64,000 bases of DNA, from positions 124,001-188,000 of the forward strand of contig CAJMNM010000001.1 in NCBI GenBank assembly GCA_905214795.1, written 5' to 3'. The translations under genes and the position numbers were made by a program. Shown in pieces: positions 45,888 to 56,375 of this stretch (its first letter is position 1; each line of letters opens with the position of its first letter). The notes beneath the pieces were generated by a model. The model did not search any database. It had not been told where the DNA came from and saw only the letters and a list, made by a program, of their open reading frames with translations. The stretch comes from an uncultured bacterium. GTDB taxonomy: Bacteria; Bacteroidota; Bacteroidia; Bacteroidales; Bacteroidaceae.

Positions 45888-48800
45888 ATGAAAAACAAAC
45901 AGTTCTTAAAAGCACTTTTTATCTTAATCTGTCTTTCTTTGTCATGCGGAAATATCAATTCAAAAAAATTCACCCATCCCGGTATACTGCATACAGAACA
46001 ACGTTTCAAACAGATTAAGAATCTTATAAACAATAAAAGTCAGCCATCATATGCTTCATTCCTGATACTGAAGGCACATCCATGCTCACAAGCCGACTAT
46101 CAAATGAAAGGCCCTTTTGAAATAATTTCAAGAGATGGGAAATACGCTTACACAAAAAGCAAGATGGAATCAGACTTTAGTGCGGCCTACCAGAATGCTC
46201 TGATGTGGAAATTGACAGGAAATAAACCTCATGCAGAAAAATCGCTCGAAATCTTAAAAGCTTACGCACATTCCTTAAAACGCATACCAGATACAAACGA
46301 TGCCCCTCTCCTCGCCGGATTGGAAGGATTTAAAATCATTTATGCACTCGAAATACTACGTTACAGCAATTCTCCCATGAGTCAAAGTGATTACAAGGAC
46401 ATTAAGTCCATGTTCACTTCTCTTTTTCTTCCGGTTTTAGACACGTTCTATAAAAGAACAGCCTACACAAATGGAAACTGGGGACCTATTGTAACAAAAA
46501 CCTATATGGCTGCAGCCATACATCTTAACGATGAAAAGATGTATGAAAAGGCAAAGTATTTCTATTTGCACGGACACGACAACGGCACTATCGAAAATTA
46601 TATAGATGGAACAACCGGACAAATACAGGAAAGCGGACGCGACCAAAGCCATTGCATGTTGGGACTGGGTGCTATGGCTACAGTTTGTGAATTAGCCTGG
46701 CAACAAGGAGACGATTTATACAGCGCTCTAAATAACAGATTACTCAAAGGTTATGAATATGTTTCACGTTACAATTTAGGATACGAAGTTCCATTCTTTA
46801 CATGGAAAGACATTACAGGTAAATATTGCGATTGGCAAAACATCTCAGACAAAGCAAGAGGACGTTACATGTTCGTTTTCGATATTGCCTACAATCATTA
46901 TGTCAACAGAATGGGATTGGCTATGCCTTTCACCAAACAAGTTTTGGAACAAATTCGTCCGGAGGGATTCGACCGAGACCAACCGGCATTCGGTACACTG
47001 CTTTTCAACGAAAGCGAGCTACCCAGAAAATTTGTTCATCCGGGTGGTCTGCATACCAAAGAAGATCTTGACCGTATGAAAAACATGGTTGCAGCCGGTC
47101 AGCACCCTTGGATAGAGGGATGGAATGAAATGCTCAAGGACCCGTTAGCACAGAACACATTCGTTTCAAAAGCTTTCAGCAACCTAGGCAGAAGCAGACA
47201 AAAAGCATCTATCGAAGCTCATGCCGCCTACCTGAATACCATCAGATGGTATATCTCCGGTGACGAATCATACGCACGTTGCGCCATCAATATTTGTAAT
47301 GCATGGTCGGCTGTCGTAAACCAGATTCCATCCAAAATAGAAGAATCTGGACTTGATGCCATTCCTATTGCCGAATTTGCCATGACAGCAGAAATTCTCC
47401 GTCTTTGCAACCTTTGGGAGAAAAAAGATTTTGAACGCTTCAAAAACATGATGCTCACATACTGGTACCCGGTTTGCAGAGATTTCTTACTTTACCACAA
47501 CGGTGCCAATGTTGATTATTACTGGACCAACTGGGACGCCTGCAATATCATGGCTCTCGTCAGCATCGGTATATTATGTGACAATGAAGAGATTTATAAT
47601 GAAGGAATTAACTACTATAAGAACGGTTTAGGAAACGGAAATATCAAAAATGCAGTTCCTTATCTGCATAAAATGCCCGACGGCAGTATTCTTGGGCAAT
47701 GGCAAGAAAGCGGAAGAGACCAAGAACACGCCCAACTCGGAGTTGGTTTTATGGCATCTGTCTGTCAAATGGCTTGGAATCAAGGAGAAGATTTATTCTC
47801 TTATGACAACAATCGCCTGTTGGCCGGTGCAGAATATGTCGCCAGTCATAATATGATGAAACCCGTTCCGTTTCAGAACTACGACAACAGCCAAGGTCTC
47901 AATAATCATTGGGGATCAATCAACGGACTCGGCAATCTGGGCGGACGCCCTATTTGGGAAATGATTTATAATCATTTTGAGGTCCTGAAAGGTATTCCGG
48001 CTCCCAATACCAAACGAATGGCTGAATTACTTCGCCCGGAACACGGTAGCAAAGACCATTTTGGTTACGGTACACTAACATTTACATTAAAACCATCTAA
48101 CTATCCGCCATTGCCAGTACCGGCTACGCCCCAAAATCTAAAGGCACAATCGGCAGTCGGTAAAATACTTCTTGAATGGGAACCGTCTGCAGAATATTTT
48201 GCTAACGGATACAGTATCCAACGTGCGGAAAAAGGAAGCGACGACTATGTTGAAATTGCCGTTTACAACGAACGTACAACTACCAATTACACCGATTATA
48301 ATGTCGAGAATGGTAAAACATATACATATCGTATTGCTGCAATCAATAAAACCGGCAAAAGCGCTTATTCTGAAACAGCGACTGCCACTCCGTCTGAATT
48401 AAGTTCCCTTCCCGAATGTTGGAAAAGCACAGTCATCGGCAAGCCATCCTATGATGTCAGCATCAACTACTCTCAAGCCAATAATCATACCATTATTCTT
48501 CACGGCCAGGAAGGAACATTGGGAAAGGAATCTGACAATCTGCCATTTGTCTATCAGGAAATAGAAGGCAACGCAACCATAATATGTCGAATTCTGGCTG
48601 TTCAAGGACCTATACACGAAGCCGGCATCATGATACGCAACTCTCTTAAAGATAATTCCCCAGCCGTAACCATGACGTTAGGACACCTCGGTTCGCGTTT
48701 TGCAAGAATGGGTTGGAGAAACAAAGCAGGAGAAAACTTCACCTTTGAGAATGGCAATACATACACTTGGCTACCGGCATGGTTCAAACTTGTCAGATGT

Positions 48801-48977
48801 GGCAATGTATTCTACTCTTATGAATCGCGCGACGGAGACAACTGGGTATATATACACGCAACAAAGATTGACGACATGCCCAAACGCTGCTACATTGGAT
48901 TAACAGCCAGTTTCAAGCAATCCAAAGAAAACAACAAAGTCGAAATTGATAATATTTCACTCATACAAAACCCATAA
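45888..48977 (+). CDS. Double-module lyase-like protein with FnIII and C-terminal beta domain
   Basis: 1029 residues with a signal peptide or lipobox (LSLSCG, Cys21-like). Two lyase-like modules in tandem: about 25-370 (FTHPGILHT, GQIQESGRDQSH) and 381-720 (FVHPGGLHT, DYYWTNWDACN, GQWQESGRDQEH). Module 1 lacks the YWxNW block (it reads NGNWGP), so it may be less active or bind another substrate. A fibronectin type III domain lies at about 745-835 and a jelly-roll-like domain (DUF1349-like) at 840-1029. A -7 box TATCTTTG is at 45856-45863. The regulator gene follows in the same operon. Confidence 0.85.
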   Translation: MKNKQFLKALFILICLSLSCGNINSKKFTHPGILHTEQRFKQIKNLINNKSQPSYASFLILKAHPCSQADYQMKGPFEIISRDGKYAYTKSKMESDFSAAYQNALMWKLTGNKPHAEKSLEILKAYAHSLKRIPDTNDAPLLAGLEGFKIIYALEILRYSNSPMSQSDYKDIKSMFTSLFLPVLDTFYKRTAYTNGNWGPIVTKTYMAAAIHLNDEKMYEKAKYFYLHGHDNGTIENYIDGTTGQIQESGRDQSHCMLGLGAMATVCELAWQQGDDLYSALNNRLLKGYEYVSRYNLGYEVPFFTWKDITGKYCDWQNISDKARGRYMFVFDIAYNHYVNRMGLAMPFTKQVLEQIRPEGFDRDQPAFGTLLFNESELPRKFVHPGGLHTKEDLDRMKNMVAAGQHPWIEGWNEMLKDPLAQNTFVSKAFSNLGRSRQKASIEAHAAYLNTIRWYISGDESYARCAINICNAWSAVVNQIPSKIEESGLDAIPIAEFAMTAEILRLCNLWEKKDFERFKNMMLTYWYPVCRDFLLYHNGANVDYYWTNWDACNIMALVSIGILCDNEEIYNEGINYYKNGLGNGNIKNAVPYLHKMPDGSILGQWQESGRDQEHAQLGVGFMASVCQMAWNQGEDLFSYDNNRLLAGAEYVASHNMMKPVPFQNYDNSQGLNNHWGSINGLGNLGGRPIWEMIYNHFEVLKGIPAPNTKRMAELLRPEHGSKDHFGYGTLTFTLKPSNYPPLPVPATPQNLKAQSAVGKILLEWEPSAEYFANGYSIQRAEKGSDDYVEIAVYNERTTTNYTDYNVENGKTYTYRIAAINKTGKSAYSETATATPSELSSLPECWKSTVIGKPSYDVSINYSQANNHTIILHGQEGTLGKESDNLPFVYQEIEGNATIICRILAVQGPIHEAGIMIRNSLKDNSPAVTMTLGHLGSRFARMGWRNKAGENFTFENGNTYTWLPAWFKLVRCGNVFYSYESRDGDNWVYIHATKIDDMPKRCYIGLTASFKQSKENNKVEIDNISLIQNP

Positions 48978-49001
48978 TCATTGTTCATAAGAAGAAAAAC
49001 C

Positions 49002-52000
49002 ATGTATTCCTTGACCTATATCGGAAGACGCACCGCTATAAAAGTGATTCTTTCTGTTCTATTAATTATTGCCAACATAATATGCGTGGCACAAAACGAA
49101 TATAAGTTCCGGCTTATCGATGTATCAAAAGGCTTATCAGATGACCAAATCAGAAGCCTGAGTATGACGAAAGACGGACGTATAGCTATTCGGACAGCCA
49201 GTATTCTAAACATTTATAATGGTGCCACATTTGAACAATTTCCCTATGATAAGGAACTTAAATATACATGGAGTTATTCCCGTCCTCCAAAAGAATACTA
49301 CGACAATGAAGGAAGGATGTGGCTTAAAGAACTAAACTACCTTCTTTTACTGAATCTGGAAACCAATCAGTTTGAATACGATATACCTACTGTTTTAAAG
49401 AACATGGGTATAAAGCGCAAATTAATTAACCTATTCATTGACGAGAAAAAAAATTATTGGTTTGTTACAGACGACCAGACTGTTTCTTTCTACGATATAC
49501 AATCAGACAAGCTCACTGTCATTGAGAACGGAAATAGCACATTTACAAAGCAATATGGTGTTCCGGTAGAAATGACACAATACAAGAATCAATGCTGGAT
49601 TGTATACAGTAGCGGATTAATCAGATGTTGGGACTATACATCCAAAGAATTTATACTCAATGACAACAAGTTTATTGGAGCCATTAATCATTTTACTGAC
49701 AGAATATACATACACCCCGATAAGGAAGGCAACCTTTGGCTTATGTACAACAACGGTGTCTTTTTCTTTAGCCGCATAAACAATGAATGGAAAGAAGTTG
49801 CCGGAATAAAAGGACTTTCCAATTTTTTCACTTGTATGGATATAGACCAGAACGGTTCCATTTGGGTAGGGACTTCCAAATCAGGTTTGAGATTAATCAA
49901 TCCCAAAACATTCCATATCCAGAATATACCATCATTAGAATTAATAGACGGAGGCACCTTGGATAATGACATCTATACTATTTTTGTAGATCGCAACAAC
50001 AGTTTGTGGATTGGCACACTATTCCAGGGACTATGCTATTATCATCCTGCTATGAGAAAGTTTCAGGACGGACACACAACAAGCTACTCCTCCTTCATAT
50101 CAAATGAAACAACAAGATGTTTTCTTGAAGAAGAAGATGGTAATATACTTATTGGCAACAGATTCGGACTATTTAGGTTTAACCCGTTCAATAAAAAGAC
50201 GGAACATATTTATGCCAATGAGATAAATGATCTCTGCCTGTCATTGTATCGTGACCATAAAGGAAGAATATGGGCCGGTACCTTTTTGGATGGGTTTTAC
50301 TGCATAGACAATAATAATATCAAACATTTTATCCGTTCATCGGTCAATCTTGAACAAGATCCCAACCAAAATGTATCCAGAGCTATTTATGAAGATGAGC
50401 AAGGTAAATTTTGGGTTAGTATAACCAATGGAGTAGGACGTTTTGATCCGGGAAACGGAAAAATTCTTTATATGCTGGGTGATAAGCATCCTGAATTAAA
50501 AAAATATTCGCTTATATATTCACTGCATTATTACAAGCCCAACACCTTTATTGCCCTAGGAGACAACGGAGCTTTTCTTTACAATACACTTACAGACAAA
50601 GTAGAAAAACTTCCAGAACAACGATTTAACGGAAAAAAACTAAACACCAATATAAAAATCTTCTACTACATAAAAGACAGCAGGGGATTTGAATGGTTTG
50701 GTACAGAAGACGGAATTCGAATAACCAGACCTGATGGACAGGTAATCAATATATTAACTACAAAAAACGGATTACCGAATAATTCTATTTCATCTTTGGT
50801 TGAAGACAATACGGGAGAAATCTGGGCTTCCACATATGGAGGCGTATGTAAAATCAATCCTAAAAAAGAGAATAACGGCCAATATTCATTCCCTATTGTA
50901 AGCTACGACATCTCAGACGGCCTTTTACGAGGTAAATTTTATGAGAATGCGGTTCTTAAGACAAAAGCCGGATTAATCTTTTTTGGAGGAGCTCATGGCT
51001 TTAACTATTTCAATCCCCAAAAGATTATCTATAACCACAACAGCAACAGTCCTGTTCTTACAAGTTTTTATGTCTTTAACACTCCAATTGCAGTCAATCA
51101 GGCATATGATAACCGTATCATTTGGAATAAAAAGGATAATAAACAAACCATCAGACTAAAACACAACCAGAATTTCTTCACCATAGAATTTTCCGGTCTG
51201 AATTTCGTAAACCCGTCACATACCTATTATAAATACAAATTACAAAACTTCGACAAGAACTGGACCGAAACCACTTGTAACGGTTTAGGTAAAGCTACAT
51301 ATACAAATATACAGCCGGGAGAATACAAATTTATCCTATATACAGCAAACAGTGATAAAATATGGGGAAAGACCCCAGCAGAACTGACCATCATCATAGC
51401 CCCGCCATTTTGGGCCACTGGTTATGCCATCGGATTTTACATTGTAATTGGCATTATTATCTTTATTCTCATAATCAAAAAGATAAAAACAAATAATCAA
51501 ATCAAAGCCATTAAAGCCAAAGAAAAAGCAGAACGTCTGCAAAAAGAGGAACTGGATCAGATGAAGTTCCGTTTCTTTACAAATATCAGTCATGAATTCA
51601 GGACACCGCTTACCCTTATCATGACTCCGCTTGGCACATTAATCAAACACGAAAAAGACCAAGAACTAAAAAAGAAGCTCGGATTTATATATCAAAACGC
51701 AGACAGACTGCTGAAGCTTGTCAATCAACTTCTTGATTTCCGTAAGCTTGAAATGAAAGGAGAAAAACTCACACTCAAGATGAATAATATCATCGAATTT
51801 ATCGAAGATATATATAACCAGTTCAAAGAAATAGCAACCAACGAGGGCATTGCATTTGAATTCATAACCAAAACAGATCATTTGTTCATGAACTACGATC
51901 ATGACAAATTATACAAAATAATTAATAACCTGTTATCCAACGCATTTAAATTCACCCCTAGAGATGGCTATATCGCCATTAAAATAGAAAAAACACCTGT

Positions 52001-53105
52001 AAACGATAGAGAATATATTGCAATTAGCGTACGTGATACCGGGTGTGGTATTGCAACCAAAGACATTCCATTAATCTTCGACAGATTCTATCAGACAATG
52101 AACGAGAATGGCAGCAAACTCAACAATGGCAGTGGAATTGGGCTACATCTCGTTAAAGAATACGTCAAACTGCACGAAGGAATGATTAACGTAGAAAGCG
52201 AACCGGGCAAAGGCAGTACTTTCACCGTTCTCATTCCTACAGATCTGAAAGGAGAAGAAACAGAAAATCCTACAGAAGAAAACGAATGGACCGCTACGAC
52301 TGAAGAAGACATAAAGGAAGAACATGAAGAAGAAAAGAAAACAATACTTATTGTTGAAGACAACGATGAATTCAGAATGTTCCTTGCAGACCAACTAAAA
52401 CTGGAATTCAACATTCTGGAAGCAAACGACGGCAAATCGGGAGAAGAACTGATTCTATCAGAATATCCAGACATGATTATTTCCGACCTCATGATGCCGG
52501 GCATTGACGGTATTGAATTGTGTAGAAGAGTTAAAAACAATATTAAAACATCACATATCCCGTTTATTCTTCTTACAGCCAGAAGTTCTGACGATATTAG
52601 AATGGGAGGATACGAGGCAGGTGCCGACTCATACATCTCCAAACCGTTCAATCTGGACATGTTACTGGCACGTATCCGACAATTGATTGAACAACAAGAC
52701 AAACGAAAAGAATTGTTCCATAAAACCATTGTTATCAGTCCGAGCAGCATCACCACAACCTCACTTGACGAAGAACTGGTTAAACGAGCCTTGGTTTGCG
52801 TGGAAAACAATATTAATAATCCGGATTATTCTATTGAAGACCTTGGACGTGATGTCGGTCTCAGCAAAACACATCTGAACAGGAAATTACAGTCCATCAC
52901 CAGTCTTACGCCATTACAGTTTATACGTTCTGTCCGGTTGAAAAGAGCTGCACAACTTCTGCAAAACACACAATATAACATCAATGAAGTCGCGGACATG
53001 GTAGGTTTCAACACTCTAAAATATTTCAACAAATATTTTAAAGACGAATTCCACATGACTCCAACCCAATACAGAGAGGAGTTTAAAGACAACAATAAAC
53101 ATTAA
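49002..53105 (+). CDS. Hybrid two-component system regulator (HTCS)
   Basis: One-protein sensor and regulator of a carbohydrate locus. I take the ATG at 49002 (after GAAGAA) rather than TTG at 48981. About 1367 residues: signal/anchor, periplasmic beta-propeller repeats (about 30-700, many IWVGT/LWIGT blades), Y_Y_Y domain (about 720-790), membrane helix (about 803-825), HisKA with His864 in SHEFRTPL, HATPase with VRDTGCGI and GSGIGLHL, receiver with Asp1162 in SDLMMPG, and AraC-type HTH (about 1265-1365). It would sense a released oligosaccharide and activate the lyase genes. Confidence 0.96.
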   Translation: MYSLTYIGRRTAIKVILSVLLIIANIICVAQNEYKFRLIDVSKGLSDDQIRSLSMTKDGRIAIRTASILNIYNGATFEQFPYDKELKYTWSYSRPPKEYYDNEGRMWLKELNYLLLLNLETNQFEYDIPTVLKNMGIKRKLINLFIDEKKNYWFVTDDQTVSFYDIQSDKLTVIENGNSTFTKQYGVPVEMTQYKNQCWIVYSSGLIRCWDYTSKEFILNDNKFIGAINHFTDRIYIHPDKEGNLWLMYNNGVFFFSRINNEWKEVAGIKGLSNFFTCMDIDQNGSIWVGTSKSGLRLINPKTFHIQNIPSLELIDGGTLDNDIYTIFVDRNNSLWIGTLFQGLCYYHPAMRKFQDGHTTSYSSFISNETTRCFLEEEDGNILIGNRFGLFRFNPFNKKTEHIYANEINDLCLSLYRDHKGRIWAGTFLDGFYCIDNNNIKHFIRSSVNLEQDPNQNVSRAIYEDEQGKFWVSITNGVGRFDPGNGKILYMLGDKHPELKKYSLIYSLHYYKPNTFIALGDNGAFLYNTLTDKVEKLPEQRFNGKKLNTNIKIFYYIKDSRGFEWFGTEDGIRITRPDGQVINILTTKNGLPNNSISSLVEDNTGEIWASTYGGVCKINPKKENNGQYSFPIVSYDISDGLLRGKFYENAVLKTKAGLIFFGGAHGFNYFNPQKIIYNHNSNSPVLTSFYVFNTPIAVNQAYDNRIIWNKKDNKQTIRLKHNQNFFTIEFSGLNFVNPSHTYYKYKLQNFDKNWTETTCNGLGKATYTNIQPGEYKFILYTANSDKIWGKTPAELTIIIAPPFWATGYAIGFYIVIGIIIFILIIKKIKTNNQIKAIKAKEKAERLQKEELDQMKFRFFTNISHEFRTPLTLIMTPLGTLIKHEKDQELKKKLGFIYQNADRLLKLVNQLLDFRKLEMKGEKLTLKMNNIIEFIEDIYNQFKEIATNEGIAFEFITKTDHLFMNYDHDKLYKIINNLLSNAFKFTPRDGYIAIKIEKTPVNDREYIAISVRDTGCGIATKDIPLIFDRFYQTMNENGSKLNNGSGIGLHLVKEYVKLHEGMINVESEPGKGSTFTVLIPTDLKGEETENPTEENEWTATTEEDIKEEHEEEKKTILIVEDNDEFRMFLADQLKLEFNILEANDGKSGEELILSEYPDMIISDLMMPGIDGIELCRRVKNNIKTSHIPFILLTARSSDDIRMGGYEAGADSYISKPFNLDMLLARIRQLIEQQDKRKELFHKTIVISPSSITTTSLDEELVKRALVCVENNINNPDYSIEDLGRDVGLSKTHLNRKLQSITSLTPLQFIRSVRLKRAAQLLQNTQYNINEVADMVGFNTLKYFNKYFKDEFHMTPTQYREEFKDNNKH

Positions 53106-53578
53106 ATCTCTTCCATAACGATTATCCAAAGGCTGTCCAGGTCTTATCCTGAGACAGCCTTCATCGTAAAATATTCACGACAAATCCAATCTTACCTCCT
53201 TTTGACTTTAATATCAACTAAACATATTGTGATAAATTCCATTTAAAGTATCAATCCATCATCTTCTCTATTTTCAGACTCTATTTGATGGATTTTTATT
53301 TTCCAAACAGTCATTAAACAAACTCCAGTCAACATTATTATCTTTGATACTCAAAATAACCATAAACAAGCCATAAATATCAAAATGACACACGAACTCT
53401 GCATAAGAGTGCCATTTACAACCATTATTTCTCATATTGGTAATAATAAATAGTATTAAAAGACTCATTTTGTAGGAATGGTAAAAAACAACCGTATATA
53501 AGGTACAAATTATCCGCATCAAATTAATCGTTTAAGGTAACTTTGTATCAACTCAAAAACAACTTAATCTTTAATACT
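53106..53578. other. Intergenic region after the PUL
   Basis: 473 bp. A hairpin AAGGCTGTC / GACAGCCTT (53129-53137 and 53153-53161) probably ends the HTCS transcript, though the T tract is weak. TAACTTTG at 53538-53545 is the likely -7 box of the sigma factor gene. No gene seen. Confidence 0.6.
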
Positions 53579-54097
53579 ATGAATACCGAAAAAGAAAAAC
53601 TGTTTGCTGAATGCTATCAGCAATATCGAGATCAGATAAAAAGATATATAGCTGCAAGAATCAACCATCCCGATTATGCCGAAGATCTCACACAAGATGT
53701 TTTCACCCGTTTGTGGAGTCATATAGACTTTGTCAATCCGGAAACCGCCAATGCGCTTATTTTTAAAATTGCATACAATCTTATTGTAGATAAGATCCGC
53801 CGATACAACAAATCTACAGATATAATTTCTTATTTGTACTACACACAAGAAACCTGTCAGAACACAACAGAGAATATGAATCAGTATGCAGAACTGAGCA
53901 AAATGCATATGAAAGTTATTAAATCTCTACCCGAGAAAAGACAAAAAATATATACACTCAGTTTCTATGAGGGGATGTCACAATCAGAAATAGCAGAAGC
54001 ATTCAGCATTGCCCCAAGAACTGTTGAAAAACAAATGATTCTTGCAAGAAAAGTCGTCAGAAACTATATCAAAGAAAAATATCTGAAATTAGGTTAG
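53579..54097 (+). CDS. ECF-type RNA polymerase sigma factor
   Basis: Start at the ATG of MNTEKEKLFAECYQ (53579). About 172 residues. Region 2 has YAEDLTQDVFTRLWSHI and region 4 has LPEKRQKIYTLSFYEGMSQ with SIAPRTVEKQMILARKVV as recognition helix, the FecI-like pattern common in Bacteroidales. FecI types usually have an anti-sigma FecR and a SusC/D pair beside them; here none is adjacent, and the next gene is a broken ftsH. Target promoters are unknown. Confidence 0.92.
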   Translation: MNTEKEKLFAECYQQYRDQIKRYIAARINHPDYAEDLTQDVFTRLWSHIDFVNPETANALIFKIAYNLIVDKIRRYNKSTDIISYLYYTQETCQNTTENMNQYAELSKMHMKVIKSLPEKRQKIYTLSFYEGMSQSEIAEAFSIAPRTVEKQMILARKVVRNYIKEKYLKLG

Positions 54098-54545
54098 AAT
54101 CATAAAGACGCGATTAAAGATTAAGTTCATCCATTCGGTCGGAGAAAAGATTTATTATATATGGGTCTTTTTTCCGACCGAATGTTTGTTTTAAGAACTT
54201 TAATAGATCATTCATATCTACTAATTATTACTCCAGTGCTTTATAAAAATCCGTCAAAACAGTGTAACAGACATAATCTATAAGCCGCACCATGGTTTTC
54301 AATTGCCTTAATCTTAACCTTTATCCGTTCAAAATACTCTTGAATATGCAATACTCCAAAATAAAATCAGATAAAAGCAATCATATCATAATATATTTCT
54401 CTCCATGCAACTCCCGACGCTCAATCCACATTCTCAAAAAAAGTATTTTAGCACACTTTTCATATCAATCAGATAATCAATATTTAATAAAATACTTCCA
54501 CCTTTGTGATATTATATAACAAACGCTTAACACAACAATAAAAAG
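54098..54545. other. Gap between sigma factor and ftsH remnant
   Basis: 448 bp; a strong terminator sits near the left, the rest is AT-rich with no supported gene. A 75-codon frame at 54292 shows no domain and no ribosome-binding site. Confidence 0.6.
54132..54188 (+). terminator. Terminator after the sigma factor
   Basis: Eleven-bp perfect stem CATTCGGTCGG / CCGACCGAATG (54132-54142 and 54174-54184), extended by A/T pairs, followed by TTTGTTTT. Confidence 0.85.
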
Positions 54546-55423
54546 ATGGAAATAAAAACAAGAAAACAACACCGCTCACCCTGGTTAGGATTACTTTACG
54601 GTATCCTCATCGTCATGATCCTTAACTCCTTTGTTTTTCCATATATACTTGGCAACAAGGTTGTTGAAACAGATTACGGCACCTTTATAGATTATGTAAA
54701 TAAAGGAGAAGTGCACGAAGTCAACATAGATAACAACTATATACTTTTCTCGGTAAAGGAAAACGATTCTCTCCGATATTTCAAGACCGGCGCGATTGAC
54801 GATCCCCAACTGGTTGACAGATTACTAAAGGCCAAGAGTTCTAACACTAACGGAAAAATAGTTTTCAACAAACACATTACCGAAGAAAACTCACCACTTG
54901 TCAACTTTCTGTTAATGTGGGTTGTACCTGCTGTCATCTTTTATCTTCTGTGGTGGCAGGTCAGCAAACATATGCAAAACAAAATGAGTAACGCAGGCAA
55001 TGTACTTTCATTTGGAAACAGCGGTGCCAAAATATATGCCGAATCACAACTTACACCGGTGGCCGTGCAGCAGAAGAGGTCATTTTCCATACCATTACCA
55101 CCGGGGCCTCAAATGACATCGAACAGGCTACAAAACTGGCACGTTCCATGGTATCACGATATGGCATGAGCGAAAAATATGGTATGATGGCGCTCGAGAC
55201 AAATACCAATCCGTATCTGGGCGACGACACAACCCTGACCTGTTCATCGGCCACAGCAGCCGACATCGACAGCGAGGTCAAGGAAATTATCTCCCGCTCT
55301 TATGAACAGGCCAAACAAATGATAAGCGACAATATCGTCAAGATGCATAAACTGGCCAACTTCCTGCTTGAAAAAGAAACCATTACCAGCGAAGAATTTA
55401 TGCAAATTTTAAAACAGGAATAA
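54546..55423 (+). pseudogene. ftsH: ftsH with an internal deletion
   Basis: The N-terminus is intact: membrane helices at about 12-30 and 118-140 with the FtsH periplasmic domain between, as in Bacteroidales FtsH, up to AKIYAESQL. The next recognisable sequence, in another reading frame, is GGRAAEEVIFHTITTGASND, near the end of the M41 protease domain, then the true C-terminus. The whole AAA+ ATPase and the HExxH zinc site are missing, some 350 residues or more. Junction near 55050-55058. In the N-terminal frame translation ends at 55169. It cannot be a working protease; a functional ftsH should exist elsewhere. Confidence 0.9.
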
Positions 55424-55438
55424 AAACCTGTAGATTCA

Positions 55439-55477
55439 GGCAAGATACGCATACCATAATGCCATGCGCATCTTGCC
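55439..55477 (+). terminator. Terminator after the ftsH remnant
   Basis: Fourteen-bp stem with one mismatch (positions above), 11-nt loop, followed by AATATTATTT. Confidence 0.75.
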
Positions 55478-56030
55478 AATATTATTTATTGACAATGTAT
55501 AACATGTAAGAAAAGCAGAATTTGTTACGCCACTAAAAAAACGCATGACAAAGTCATAAATATTTGGCACACCACCGCTCATAATAAGCATCCTTTGACA
55601 TGTATTTACAGAACAGTTTTTCAACCTGTTCAAGCCTCATAAAGCCATCCTTTACAACAGTCATAATATCATAATAACAAAGGTATTTCAACAATTCAAC
55701 CCGTTATTCCAAAGAATAAGATGACATTTTATTATCAAAATATCATTTTCTGCGACTATAAGCATTCTGCCATCCGGTCTTTTTTTGCGTTTTTGAGAAC
55801 CTTTCTATTATCTCCTCCACAAATTCATAAAACCGCGGATTATACAATTTGGAACAGATTGAAATCATTAAATACCTAATTATAAACACCTTAAATAAAT
55901 ATCAGTATATTTTCAACCCGTTTTTCTGAACAAACACATATACAGATTCTAACAAGTTCCGATATTCCTTTCATCTCGATTTGTATAAAATAATTACTTC
56001 TGAGTTTTGCGAGCACTTCAAATTACACAA

Positions 56031-56375
56031 CGCGTACGGTTACGAATAAATCCGTAACCGTGCAGAAATATATTTCCCTACGGTTACGGTAACAGCCGCA
56101 ACCGTAGAGAAAAAAGTTCGTAACCGTACAGGATGAAATTCGTAACCGTACGCAAAAGAATTTGTAACCGTATACGTTTTGACGTATAAAAAACAGTATT
56201 TTTTCAGGACAAATGGGTATCAGCAAGCCGTACATGTTCATAAACCATTTATAAACAAAGTGTTACAGCATATTATCTTATCCAAAATATCCAGACCGGC
56301 ACAACGCTCACGGTTGCAGATTTTTTGTCTACAGTCACAAAAAAATGGTAACCGTATGCGTTTTGAGGTCAGACT
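56031..56375 (+). repeat. GTAACCGT repeat element, copy 2
   Basis: Plus strand: palindrome GTACGGTTACG / CGTAACCGTGC (56034-56044, 56053-56063; 8-nt spacer as in copy 1); a second inverted pair CTACGGTTaCGG / CCGcAACCGTAG (56079-56090, 56097-56108 approx.); then boxes TTCGTAACCGTA (about 56117), TTCGTAACCGTA (about 56139) and TTTGTAACCGTA (about 56161); AGTATTTTTT at 56195-56204; and AACGCTCACGGTT at 56303-56315, identical to copy 1. One further box GGTAACCGTATG lies near 56347. Confidence 0.9.

Noticed and set aside
54292..54519. 75-codon frame after the sigma factor (possible anti-sigma)
   Set aside because: No membrane segment or FecR/zinc motif, separated by a strong terminator, no ribosome-binding site.
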